DNA of 64,000 nt from Mycobacterium sp. Aquia_213. GTDB lineage: Bacteria > Actinomycetota > Actinomycetes > Mycobacteriales > Mycobacteriaceae. Of this stretch, positions 17,301-25,533 are shown in pieces. The notes beneath the pieces were generated by a model. That model had not been told where the DNA came from. It worked only from the letters and a program-made list of their open reading frames with translations, and ran no database searches. A program made the position numbers and the translations under genes. Each line of letters begins with the position of its first letter. Position 1 is the first letter of the stretch. The DNA lies in assembly GCF_026625985.1 (NCBI RefSeq), contig NZ_CP113116.1:124001-188000 (forward strand), in the 5' to 3' direction.

Positions 17301-19689
17301 CCACGGGATCCGCAACGCGGTCGACAGCGGGCACACCACATTCCTGGAGCTCGCCCCGAACCCGGTGGCGCTGATGCAGGTGGGTCTGACCACCGCGGAC
17401 GCCGGTCTGCACGATGCCCAGCTGATCCCGACGCTGGCCCGCAAGCAGGACGAGGTCGAGTCGATCACGTCGACCCTGGCGCAGCTCTACGTGTTCGGCC
17501 ACGACCTGGACATGCGCACGCTGTTCAGCCGTGCCCACGGGCCGCAGGACTACGCGAACATCCCGCCGACCCGCTTCAAGCGCAAAGAGCACTGGCTCGA
17601 CGCGCACTTCTCCGGCGACAGCTCAATCCTGATGCCCGGCAACCATGTCGCGCTGCCGGACGGTCGCCACGTGTGGGAGTACGCACCCCGGGAGACGACC
17701 GACCTCGCCGCGCTGGTGCGCTCCGCCGCGACGACGGTGTTGCCGGACGCCCAGCTGACGGCCTCGGAGCAGCGGGCGGTGCCGGGCCTGGGTGCCCGTT
17801 TGGTGACGACGCTGACACGTCACCCCGGCGGCGCGGCGGTGCAGGTGCATGCCCGCATCGACGAGTCGTTCACGCTGGTCTACGACGCGCTGGTCGCCCG
17901 GGGTGGTTCGGCATCGGTGTTGCCGGCCGCGGTTGGCGTCGGCACGGCGATCACGGGTGAGACCTCGGTGGCCAGCCCGGTCGCGGCGCCGGTTGCCGAC
18001 GAGTTCGTCGCGGATGACGGCGCCGAAACGCTGGGCGACAGCCTGACCACTCGCTACATGCCGGCCGGTTTCACCAAGTGGTCGCCGGAGTCCGGCGAGA
18101 CCATCGCCGAGCGGCTGGGCGCGATCGTGGCCGCGGCCATGGGCTACGAGCCCGAGGACCTGCCGTGGGAGGTGCCGCTGATCGAGCTGGGCCTGGACTC
18201 GCTGATGGCGGTGCGGATCAAGAACCGCGTCGAGTACGACTTCGACCTGCCGCCAATCCAATTGACGGCGGTGCGCGACGCCAACCTCTACAACGTCGAG
18301 AAGCTGATCGAGTACGCGCTCGAGCACCGCGACGAGGTCGAGCAGCTGCACGAGCACCAACGGACGCAGACCGACGAGGAGATCGCCCGGGTGCAGGCCG
18401 GATTGCTCAGCGGCGCGCCGCCGGAATCCGTTGTCCCAGCGGTCGATCCGGAGCCTCAGGGCCCGCCGCCGTCGGATACACCGATTCCGCCGCCGCCGAC
18501 GGATCCGTCCGGCCCGAACGGCAATGGCGCCAAGCCGAATCTGGCCGGCGCGGCCGAGGCGCTCAGCCAGGAGACCGTCGCCAAGGCGCTGAACTCCGAC
18601 GTGCCGCCGCGCGATGCCGCCGAGCGGGTCACCTTCGCCACCTGGGCGATCGTCACGGGCAAATCGCCGGGCGGCATCTTCAACACGCTGCCCAAGCTGG
18701 ACGACGCCAGTGCCGCCAAGATGGCGGAGCGGCTTTCCGAGCGCGCCGGGGGACCGATCAGCGCCGAGGACGTGCTTACCTCGGAGAACATCGAAGCGCT
18801 GGCCGAGAAGGTCCGCCAGTACCTGGAGGCCGGCGTGGTCGACGGGTTCGTCCGCACGCTGCGGGCGCGTCCCGACGACGACTCGAAGGTGCCGGTGTTC
18901 GTCTTCCACCCGGCCGGCGGGTCGACCGTGGTGTACGAACCGCTGCTCAACCGCTTGCCCGCGGACACGCCGATGTACGGCCTGGAGCGCGTCGAGGGCA
19001 CGATCGAAGAGCGTGCGGCGCAATACGTTCCGAAGCTGATCGAGCTGCAGGGCGATGGGCCCTACATCCTGGCCGGCTGGTCGCTGGGCGGTGTGCTGGC
19101 CTACGCGTGCGCGATCGGACTCAAGAAGATGGGCAAGGACGTCGCCTGGGTGGGTCTGATCGACGCGGTGCGCGCCGGCGAAGAGGTGCCGCAGACCAAG
19201 GAGGAGGTCCGCAAGCGCTGGGACCGCTACGCCCGCTTCGCCGAGAAGACCTTCCAGGTCACCATCCCGGCGATCCCCTACGAGCAGCTCGAGGAGCTCG
19301 ACGACGAGGGTCAGATCCGGTTCGTGCTGGAGGCCGTCAGCCAGAGCGGGGTGCAAATTCCGGCCGGAATCATCGAGCACCAGCGCACGTCGTACCTGGA
19401 CAACCGCGCGATCGACACCGCCGAGATCCAGCCTTACGACGGGCATGTGACCCTGTATATGGCCGATCGCTACCATGACGACGCGATCATGTTCGAGCCG
19501 CGATACGCCGTCCGTAAGCCGGACGGCGGTTGGGGCGAGTATGTGGCCGACCTCGAGGTCGTGCCGATCGGTGGCGAGCACATCCAGGCCATCGACGAGC
19601 CGATCATCGCCAAGGTCGGTGCGCATATGAGCGAGGCGTTGGACACGGTCTCCGCAGAGCACCGCCGGACAAGTGAGGTAGGCAAGTAG
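14344..19689 (+). CDS. pks13: Polyketide synthase Pks13 (mycolate condensase)
   Basis: Condenses the activated meromycolate with a carboxylated C22-C26 acyl chain to give the alpha-alkyl beta-ketoacyl precursor of mycolic acids and transfers it to trehalose. Domain order over 1781 residues: N-terminal carrier (phosphopantetheine Ser68 in ELGLSSRD), ketosynthase (Cys300 in DTACSSS, His436 in EAHGTGT, later NIGHLESA), acyltransferase (Ser817 in GQSLGEAAS), second carrier (Ser1286 in ELGLDSL) and thioesterase (Ser1580 in GWSLGG). It starts at ATG 14344 (MADTESD). It is some 48 residues longer than the M. tuberculosis enzyme; the extra length falls in the linkers, notably a Pro-rich stretch around 1380-1400. 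It overlaps fadD32 by 8 bases and accD4 by 1. Confidence 0.97.
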   Translation: MADTESDLPDNSDHAAAAGPGGDVPAKKTDMTVPEMRQWLRNWVGRAVGQSPDAIDESVPMVELGLSSRDAVAMAADIEDMTGVTLSVAVAFQHPTIESLATRIIEGEPERPDDDFEGVDWTRPGPAERVDIAIVGLATRLPGDMNSPAETWQALMEGRDAITDLPEGRWSEFLEEPRLAARIAKARTKGGYLKDIKGFDSEFFAVAKTEADNIDPQQRMALEMTWEALEHARIPASSLRGEAVGVYVGFTNADYGFLAISDPTLAHPYAITGNSHAIIANRVSYFYDFRGPSVAVDTACSSSLVATHQAVQALRNRECDVAVAGGVNALITPAVTLGFDEIGAVLAPDGRIKSFSSDADGYTRSEGAGMVVLKRVDDARRDGDQILAVIAGSAINHDGRSNGLIAPNQDAQAEVLRRAYKDAGIDPRNADYIEAHGTGTILGDPIEAEALGRVVGRGRPADRPALLGAIKTNIGHLESAAGIASIAKVVLALQYNKLPPSINFAGPSPYIDFDGMHLKFVDTATDWPRYGGYAVAGVSSFGFGGANAHLVLREVLPRDYYERPTGPEVTPAAEADLAEAPAAEGHSLRFDDFGNIITDEFVFDESEPDLPEVTEEALQLKQAALEELAAQEESEPTTPLIPLAVSAFLTSRKKAAAAELADWMESPEGQASSLESIGRSLSRRNHGRSRAVVLAHNHEEAIKGLRAVAEGKQRPNMFSVDGPVTNGPVWVLAGFGAQHRKMGKSLYLRNEVFAESIEQVDALVQDELGYSVLELILDDSQDYGIETTQVTIFAIQIALGELLKHHGAKPAAVVGQSLGEAASAYFAGGLSLRDATRAICSRSHLMGEGESMLFGEFIRLMALVEYSADEIKTVFSDFPDLEVCVYAAPTQTVIGGPPEQVDAIIARAESEGKFARKFQTKGASHTSQMDPLLGELAAELQGIKPMSPTAGIYSTVHEGSYVKPGSEPIHDVDYWKKGLRHSVYFTHGIRNAVDSGHTTFLELAPNPVALMQVGLTTADAGLHDAQLIPTLARKQDEVESITSTLAQLYVFGHDLDMRTLFSRAHGPQDYANIPPTRFKRKEHWLDAHFSGDSSILMPGNHVALPDGRHVWEYAPRETTDLAALVRSAATTVLPDAQLTASEQRAVPGLGARLVTTLTRHPGGAAVQVHARIDESFTLVYDALVARGGSASVLPAAVGVGTAITGETSVASPVAAPVADEFVADDGAETLGDSLTTRYMPAGFTKWSPESGETIAERLGAIVAAAMGYEPEDLPWEVPLIELGLDSLMAVRIKNRVEYDFDLPPIQLTAVRDANLYNVEKLIEYALEHRDEVEQLHEHQRTQTDEEIARVQAGLLSGAPPESVVPAVDPEPQGPPPSDTPIPPPPTDPSGPNGNGAKPNLAGAAEALSQETVAKALNSDVPPRDAAERVTFATWAIVTGKSPGGIFNTLPKLDDASAAKMAERLSERAGGPISAEDVLTSENIEALAEKVRQYLEAGVVDGFVRTLRARPDDDSKVPVFVFHPAGGSTVVYEPLLNRLPADTPMYGLERVEGTIEERAAQYVPKLIELQGDGPYILAGWSLGGVLAYACAIGLKKMGKDVAWVGLIDAVRAGEEVPQTKEEVRKRWDRYARFAEKTFQVTIPAIPYEQLEELDDEGQIRFVLEAVSQSGVQIPAGIIEHQRTSYLDNRAIDTAEIQPYDGHVTLYMADRYHDDAIMFEPRYAVRKPDGGWGEYVADLEVVPIGGEHIQAIDEPIIAKVGAHMSEALDTVSAEHRRTSEVGK

Positions 19690-21260
19690 TGACGGGTGAA
19701 GTTCCTTCTCGCGCACACACGACCGCCGAGAAGCTGGCCGAGCTCAATGCTCGCCTGGAACTGGCCAAGGAGCCCGGCGGCGAGAAGGCCGCCGCCAAGC
19801 GCGACGCGAAGGGCATCCCCAGTGCCCGCGCCCGCATCCACTCGCTGCTGGACCCGGGTACGTTCTTCGAAGTCGGGGCGCTGGCCAAGACCCCGAACGA
19901 CCCGAACGCGCTCTACGGTGACGGCTGCGTCACCGGCCACGGCCTGATCGACGGCCGGCCGGTCGGGGTGTTCTCCCACGACCAGACCGTGTTCCAGGGC
20001 ACCGTCGGCGAGATGTTCGGCCGCAAGGTGGCCCGGCTGATGGAGTGGTGCGCGATGGTCGGGTGCCCGATCGTCGGCATCCAGGATTCGGGTGGTGCCC
20101 GCATTCAGGACGCGGTCACCTCGCTGGCGTGGTACGCCGAGCTGGGCCGCCGGCACGAGGCGCTGTCCGGCATTGTGCCGCAGATCTCCCTCATCTTCGG
20201 CAAATGTGCTGGGGGAGCGGTGTATTCGCCGATCCAGGACGATCTGCTCGTCGCGGTGCGCGATCAGGGCTACTTCTTCGTCACCGGGCCGGACGTGATC
20301 CGGGAAGTCACCGGGGAGGAAGTCACCCTCGACGAGTTGGGTGGCGCGGATGCCCAGGCCCGCTACGGCAATATTCATCAGGTCGTCGACTCCGAGGCCG
20401 AGGCCTTCCAGTACGTGCGCGACTTCTTGTCATTCCTGCCGTCCAACATCTTCGACAAGCCGCCCATCGTGAACCCTGGGCTGGAACCGGAGATCACGCC
20501 GACCGACCTGGAACTGGACACGATAATTCCGGATTCGGACAACGCGGCCTACGACATGCACGAGATCCTGTTGCGGATCTTCGACGACGGCGACTTCCTC
20601 GACGTCGCCGCGCAGCACGGGCCGGCCATCATCACCGGGTTCGCCCGGGTCGACGGATATCCGGTGGGCGTGGTCGCCAACCAGCCCATGTACCTGGCCG
20701 GCTCGATCGACAACGAAGCCTCCGACAAGGCAACCCGTTTCATCCGGTTCTGCGATATTTTCGAGATCCCGCTGGTCTTCGTGGTGGACACGCCGGGATT
20801 CCTGCCCGGTGCCGAGCAGGAGAAGAACGGGATCATCAAGCGCGGTGGCCGGTTCCTGTCCGCCGTGGTGGAGGCCGACGTACCGAAGGTGACTATCACG
20901 ATCCGCAAGTCCTACGGCGGCGCCTACGCCGTGATGGGCTCCCGGCAGCTGACCGCCGACTTCAACTACGCCTGGCCCACCGCGCGCATCGCGGTGATCG
21001 GCGCCGAGGGAGCCGCGCAGCTGCTGATGAAACGCTTCCCGGACCCCACCACGCCCGAAGCGCAGCAGATCAAGAAGGACTTCATCGAGGGCTACAACCT
21101 CAACATGGCGATCCCGTGGACGGCCGCCGAGCGCGGGTTCATCGACTCGGTCATCGACCCGCACGACACCCGGCTGCTGATCCGCCGTTCGCTGCACCTG
21201 TTGCGGGACAAGCAATTATGGTTCCGCGTCGGACGCAAGCACAGCCTGCTTCCGCTCTAG
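19689..21260 (+). CDS. accD4: Acyl-CoA carboxylase beta subunit AccD4
   Basis: Carboxyltransferase subunit that, with AccA3 and AccD5/AccE5, carboxylates the long acyl-CoA used by Pks13 as extender. The 523-residue sequence has both crotonase-like halves, with oxyanion segments GIQDSGGARIQ and KSYGGAYAVMG, and the typical ends KRFPDPTTPEAQ and RLLIRRSLHLLRDKQ. It starts at GTG 19689, whose G is also the last base of the pks13 TAG stop, and matches the usual length (522). It ends the fadD32 operon and converges on the small gene at 21289. Confidence 0.96.
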   Translation: MTGEVPSRAHTTAEKLAELNARLELAKEPGGEKAAAKRDAKGIPSARARIHSLLDPGTFFEVGALAKTPNDPNALYGDGCVTGHGLIDGRPVGVFSHDQTVFQGTVGEMFGRKVARLMEWCAMVGCPIVGIQDSGGARIQDAVTSLAWYAELGRRHEALSGIVPQISLIFGKCAGGAVYSPIQDDLLVAVRDQGYFFVTGPDVIREVTGEEVTLDELGGADAQARYGNIHQVVDSEAEAFQYVRDFLSFLPSNIFDKPPIVNPGLEPEITPTDLELDTIIPDSDNAAYDMHEILLRIFDDGDFLDVAAQHGPAIITGFARVDGYPVGVVANQPMYLAGSIDNEASDKATRFIRFCDIFEIPLVFVVDTPGFLPGAEQEKNGIIKRGGRFLSAVVEADVPKVTITIRKSYGGAYAVMGSRQLTADFNYAWPTARIAVIGAEGAAQLLMKRFPDPTTPEAQQIKKDFIEGYNLNMAIPWTAAERGFIDSVIDPHDTRLLIRRSLHLLRDKQLWFRVGRKHSLLPL

Positions 21261-21288
21261 CCCTTCGATTCACACCTGATGTGATCGG

Positions 21289-21588
21289 CTATTGGGCGGG
21301 CTCGACCAGCGTGAGCCGCGGTCCCACCACGTCGTAGTCGAACCGCACCGGAGTGCCGTTCGTCAGGCTGCGTTGCAGGATCGCCAGCCACGCCGTGAAA
21401 TTCGGGTCGTCGCGCGCCAATTGGTAGATGGCCGCGTGCCGGCCGAACGCCACCCCCACCGGGACATTGGGGTTGGTCGTGCTGAGGCTGGCAACGACGT
21501 CCTGTTCGACGACCGCGTTGGCGACGTTTCCGGACGTGAATACGAAGAGCGCCAACACAATTGCGAGGACTATGCGCAGCCGCCTCAT
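21289..21588 (-). CDS. Small exported hypothetical protein downstream of fadE35
   Basis: A 99-residue protein not recognised by name. It begins with RRLRIVLAIVLALFVFTSGN, a clear signal peptide, so the mature part is only about 75 residues (after VANA). The mature part reads like a small beta-rich domain (VPVGVAFGRHAAIYQLARDD, then VRFDYDVVGPRLTLVEP). No cysteines or catalytic motifs are visible. Its ATG overlaps the fadE35 stop by 4 bases, so the two are co-transcribed and probably coupled. In M. tuberculosis an insertion sequence occupies this fadE35-accD4 junction, so the gene may have been lost there. Confidence 0.72.
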   Translation of the reverse strand: MRRLRIVLAIVLALFVFTSGNVANAVVEQDVVASLSTTNPNVPVGVAFGRHAAIYQLARDDPNFTAWLAILQRSLTNGTPVRFDYDVVGPRLTLVEPAQ

Positions 21589-23357
21589 CGCGCCAGCGCC
21601 CCGTCCGCCAACTCGTCGAAGCGCTCCAGCGCGGCCTCGGAGTCGGCATCGATGCCGCGTAGCGGTCCACGGTCGGCGAGGTAGCGTTGCGCGTACAGCG
21701 CGGCCACCAGCGCCTTGCGCTCACCGCCACGATTCTCCCGCTCCCAGGCCGCCTGCTCGATCAGCAACGCCCCCGCGTAGACGTCGCCCATGAATTGGGC
21801 CAACGGGAAGAGCCGTGCCTCGGCGACGGTGCTGTCGAGTTTGGTCCAGGCCGTCACCGCGGCGTCGAGGTCCTCGATGCGGCGGGCCACCAGGGCCGTG
21901 GTTTCGTCGTCGTCGGCGACCGACACCGCGTCGTGCAGCCGGGCCAGCAATGTCTCGTGCGCCTGCGTCTGCTCGATGCCGCGTCGCACGTCAAGGCACA
22001 GGATGTTGTCGGGGCCCTCCCAAATCGTGTTCACTTGCGCGTCGCGCAGCAGCCGCGCCACCGGCCACGTCTCGATATAGCCGTTGCCGCCGTGGATTTC
22101 GATCGCATCCGAGGCCGCGGTGATCCCCAGCCGGCACACCTTGAGTTTGGTGACGGGCACCGCGATGCGCTGCCGCACGCTGCGCGGCTGGCGATGGTTG
22201 GCCGCTCCGGTGCCGTCGAAAACCATTGCCTGCGCGGCTTCGACGTCGACGATCAGTTCGGCCAGCTTGCGCCGCATCAGCGGCTTGTCGATCAGCGCAC
22301 CACCGAACGCCTGCCGCTGCCGCGCGTAGCACAGCGACTCGACCAAAGCGCGGCGCGCATTACCGAGCCCGAACAAGGCGATGCCGAGGCGCGCGGCGTT
22401 GGTCAGCTCCATCATCCGGCCCAGGCCCTTGCCGTCGGACGGGCCCGAGTCGCCGCTGGGTTCGCCGGACAGCAGGAACGCCTCGGCGTCGACGAACTCG
22501 ACCTCGCCCGAGGCCACCGAGCGGGTGCCGAGCTTGTCCTTCAACCGCCGCACCCGCACCCCGTTGCGCGAACCGTCGCGGCGGGTGCGCAGCACCAGGA
22601 AGTTGGCGATGCCGCGGGTGGAGTCGGGTGCCCCCTCGGGCTTGGCCATCACCACGAAGGCCTCCCCGGCGCAATTGGACGCAAACCACTTGAAGCCGTT
22701 GAGCAGCCACGCGTCGCCGCTGCGGCGGGCCGTCGTCTCGAGCGCGCCGAGGTCGGAACCGCCGGTGCGTTCGGTCAACAGCTGCGCGGTCTCGCCGGCC
22801 CACTCGCCGGAAGCGAACTTGGCCTGCACGTGCTCGGCCACATCGGGCGGCGCGTATGCGGCCACCAGCGACTGGACCATGCCGCCGCCGGTGCCCAGCG
22901 CGCAGCCCATCCCGATGTCGGCCTGGTTGAGCAGATAGTTGGACGCGAACAGCGCCAGCCCGGAGCTCACTTTCGCGGCGCGCGCGTCGGTGCGCAGAGC
23001 CTGCTGGGCATCCAGGACCGCGCGCTTGGACTGCGTGAACGATGCCGGCATGACGACCTGGCTGACGTCGTGTCCCCACCGGTCGTAGCGCTCCAGCCGC
23101 GGTGGGTTGCGGTCCGTCTCGTCGGCCCAGCGGGCCACCGGCCCGCCCATCAATTCACCGATGCCGGTCAAATGTGGCTCTACGACTGCTAATTCGTCGG
23201 GCCGCAGGTAGTAGGCCATCGTGAACCGCAGCGTGGGGTCGCTCAGATACCAGTTCAGGCCGACCGCGCCGGTGTAGTTGTCCGTCTGGTAGCGCTGCGA
23301 CTTCTCCGGGGTGGAGAAGGGCAGCCGGTCCACGGCCTCTACGTCGTAGTCGCTCAT
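21585..23357 (-). CDS. fadE35: Acyl-CoA dehydrogenase FadE35
   Basis: A 590-residue flavoprotein of the AidB-like acyl-CoA dehydrogenase group, matching M. tuberculosis FadE35 in length and context near the emb and accD4 genes. Recognisable features are the N-terminal FSTPEKSQRYQTDNYTG, the FAD-contacting QLLTERTGGSDLGALET and WLLNGFKWFASNC segments, the helix KVCRLGITAASDAIEIHGGNGYIE and IWEGPDNILCLDV, which carries the active-site Glu region of the family. The substrate is not known; AidB-type members also occur in DNA alkylation responses, so the name should be read as family membership. The next gene overlaps its stop by 4 bases. Confidence 0.9.
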   Translation of the reverse strand: MSDYDVEAVDRLPFSTPEKSQRYQTDNYTGAVGLNWYLSDPTLRFTMAYYLRPDELAVVEPHLTGIGELMGGPVARWADETDRNPPRLERYDRWGHDVSQVVMPASFTQSKRAVLDAQQALRTDARAAKVSSGLALFASNYLLNQADIGMGCALGTGGGMVQSLVAAYAPPDVAEHVQAKFASGEWAGETAQLLTERTGGSDLGALETTARRSGDAWLLNGFKWFASNCAGEAFVVMAKPEGAPDSTRGIANFLVLRTRRDGSRNGVRVRRLKDKLGTRSVASGEVEFVDAEAFLLSGEPSGDSGPSDGKGLGRMMELTNAARLGIALFGLGNARRALVESLCYARQRQAFGGALIDKPLMRRKLAELIVDVEAAQAMVFDGTGAANHRQPRSVRQRIAVPVTKLKVCRLGITAASDAIEIHGGNGYIETWPVARLLRDAQVNTIWEGPDNILCLDVRRGIEQTQAHETLLARLHDAVSVADDDETTALVARRIEDLDAAVTAWTKLDSTVAEARLFPLAQFMGDVYAGALLIEQAAWERENRGGERKALVAALYAQRYLADRGPLRGIDADSEAALERFDELADGALAR

Positions 23358-23415
23358 GCCGCGACGGTATTACAGCCGGGACGCCGGGTGAAGACGCGGC
23401 GCCGACGGGCTGGTC

Positions 23416-23910
23416 TTATACCGGCGCGACAAACTCCGACGTGTAGTACTCGGCCGGGTTTTGGGAATTCGGATTCGGGCGCTCGATAATTACCCACACG
23501 CCCGTCGTGCCCGGCCGGATATTGTCCGAAACGGTCACCGCTCCGCCGCCTGCCGCATCGGTGTCCAAACCGGAAAAGGCGGTGCCCGGATCTCCGGGGC
23601 CGCAATTGCCCGCCGCCGGCCGAGGTTCCTGAATCAGGCCCACGTCGAAATGGGTTCCCGGGGCGGGTCCGTCGGACAGCTGCACCTCCGCGATCGCTTT
23701 GCCCCCCGACGAACGAACGATGACCTGGCCGGTGCCCAGAGCGGACCGCGGCACCATCGGCACGGTGCTCACCAGGCTGAAATCGCACCGCCGAAGCTTG
23801 CTATCCAGAACGACAACTGTTCCGGATTCGGCCCCGGCCACCGCGGTTCCCGCGGTCGCTACCGTCGCACATGCCGCCCCCCATGCCGCTATACGCCTGC
23901 ACGTGTGCAT
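23416..23910 (-). CDS. Secreted hypothetical protein
   Basis: A 164-residue protein with an N-terminal signal peptide (MHTCRRIAAWGAACATVATAG), cleaved after about residue 30 near AVAGAESG. The start at ATG 23910 follows a GGGAGGAA element about 12 bases upstream. The mature part has two Cys (in RRCDFSL and GNCGPGD) that could form a disulfide, and a beta-rich pattern (TVVVLDSKL, GQVIVRSSGGKAIAEVQL, GVWVIIERP). I do not recognise the family; the layout resembles other small secreted mycobacterial proteins. It is divergent from the receptor gene at 24214 across an AT-rich spacer. Confidence 0.7.
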   Translation of the reverse strand: MHTCRRIAAWGAACATVATAGTAVAGAESGTVVVLDSKLRRCDFSLVSTVPMVPRSALGTGQVIVRSSGGKAIAEVQLSDGPAPGTHFDVGLIQEPRPAAGNCGPGDPGTAFSGLDTDAAGGGAVTVSDNIRPGTTGVWVIIERPNPNSQNPAEYYTSEFVAPV

Positions 23911-24213
23911 CGAGTCACTGTTCCTCCCCTGGGTTAGCTGCATCACAGCGGAGTAGATATTGACCTTTCTTCGCCCGAATTAAACCAATTGCATTGAATT
24001 ACTCAAACGTCAATTGATGCCCGGTTATTCAACCGATGACTAATTAATTCAGTCGGTCGAATCGGGCGGCAAGTTTGTCCGCGTTACGAGCAGCGACGCA
24101 CCGCACCCGCGGCCGCGCCCTACGCGAATGACCGACTTTTTGCCATCACGGAGCCGGACTCGGTTTATCGTTCCTGGTAACAGGGGGTCGCCGACAGGTC
24201 ACCGGGAGGTGTC
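23911..24213. other. AT-rich divergent intergenic region
   Basis: No gene is seen in these 303 bases. From about 23955 to 24060 the sequence is rich in AATT-containing words (CAATTGCATTGAATT, CAATTGATG, ACTAATTAATTCAG), markedly lower in GC than either neighbour. Promoters for both divergent genes should lie here. A GGGAGGT ribosome-binding site precedes the GTG start at 24214. Confidence 0.5.
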
Positions 24214-25533
24214 GTGCAGGACGCAACCTCGCGCTACCGATTGCTGGAATGCGTCGGCCGCAGTGACAAGGGCGAAACGTGGCAGGCCTTCGACAACCTC
24301 ACCCAACGCGTTGTCGCGGTGACGGTCGTGGTCAGTGGCGGCGGCGCCGTGACGGTCGTCGAAGATGACGGCGGCGTCACCGTCGCCAAGGACATTCCCC
24401 CGGCGGCCGGGGGATCTGCCCCGGTGCTGGATTACCCAGCATATGGACCGCAATCCGACTCTCTCGTTGAATATCGCGCGTACTGGTCGGGCACACCTGT
24501 TCCCAGCAGTCCCACCGGCGAAGGGCAGCAGCAGGACGATCAGAAGTCTGCGGGCCCAAAGAAATCCCGCAAACGCCGGCTGATTGTCTTGTCGAGCGTC
24601 GCCGTCGTCGCGGTCATTGCGGTTGTCGCCGCGATCGTCCTGATCGACACCAGCCAGCACGGTGGCACGACGCAGGCGTCGTCGGCCATGGTCGTGCCCG
24701 CCCCGCCCGCCGACACCGGCCCGCTGACCGGAACGTTCACCGTGCACATGGATCAGGCATACCTGGGCGGCGGCGACCCGGACACGGAGGTCGAAGCGAA
24801 GCCATGGACGGAACCGTGGCAATTTCGTTCGGCATGTAGTGCCAATGGCTGCGTCGCCACGGCGACGGGCGGTGATCACGCCGACGTTTCCAGCATGGTT
24901 TTCGACAGCGTTGGTGGCCGCTGGCTCGAAGTCGGCCTATCGCATATCGATTGCGGAAACCCCAATGACGAAGCGTGGAATGTGATCTCGCTGGCCCCAC
25001 AGCCGGACGGGACGCTGTCCGGCGAATCGACCCGGGCTTCGGCCGGCGGGTGCTTCATGAAACGGAACGTGACGTTCACCCGAAAAGGCGATGCCGATAT
25101 CTCGCAGCTGCCTGACCCCACTCACCTCGACCCACGCGTGGTGTCACCGGCAGAAGCGCTGCACGGCAGATACGACTTTCAAACGACATACGCGGACGGT
25201 TACAAGACGGGTGTGAACAACTACGGTGTGCGAACCGACTGCCTGCGTACCGGTGATCGGTGCATGAGCTTCTTCCTCGCCCCGGGCGGCTCTTATGAGC
25301 CGTATGTCTTTGCAAACGGGACATGGACTCTCAACGAGGAGTCGCCGCACGTGCACTGCTCGTCGGGCGGCACTTTCTCGACCACCTACACCGCCACCAT
25401 GGCCCTGCCGCAGCAGCCGCAGAACCCCATCACGTCGCTCATCGCGCACGGTTACGACAATGTGTCACCGGGGTCAGGCGTCAGATGCCCTCGTCAAGCG
25501 TACGACGAAACCTACACGCGCACGGGCGATTAG
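24214..25533 (+). CDS. Kinase-less receptor: PknB-like N-lobe remnant, transmembrane helix and extracellular sensor-like domain
   Basis: A 439-residue membrane protein whose first 40 residues look like the beginning of a mycobacterial serine/threonine kinase (RYRLLECVGRSDKGETWQAFDNLTQRVVAV), with a degenerate Gly-loop and Thr instead of the catalytic Lys in what would be VAIK. The rest of the kinase (HRD, DFG) is absent. After a low-complexity cytosolic part and a basic KKSRKRR stop-transfer comes one helix (about 123-144), then an external domain of about 290 residues with paired Cys (CSANGC, DCLRTGDRC, HVHCSSGG) arranged as a duplicated beta-rich unit (LTGTFTVHMDQAYLGG and LHGRYDFQTTYADGY). 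GTG 24214 has a good ribosome-binding site (GGGAGGT). It overlaps the embB stop tail to tail by 4 bases. A sensor or decoy role is a guess. Confidence 0.75.
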   Translation: MQDATSRYRLLECVGRSDKGETWQAFDNLTQRVVAVTVVVSGGGAVTVVEDDGGVTVAKDIPPAAGGSAPVLDYPAYGPQSDSLVEYRAYWSGTPVPSSPTGEGQQQDDQKSAGPKKSRKRRLIVLSSVAVVAVIAVVAAIVLIDTSQHGGTTQASSAMVVPAPPADTGPLTGTFTVHMDQAYLGGGDPDTEVEAKPWTEPWQFRSACSANGCVATATGGDHADVSSMVFDSVGGRWLEVGLSHIDCGNPNDEAWNVISLAPQPDGTLSGESTRASAGGCFMKRNVTFTRKGDADISQLPDPTHLDPRVVSPAEALHGRYDFQTTYADGYKTGVNNYGVRTDCLRTGDRCMSFFLAPGGSYEPYVFANGTWTLNEESPHVHCSSGGTFSTTYTATMALPQQPQNPITSLIAHGYDNVSPGSGVRCPRQAYDETYTRTGD

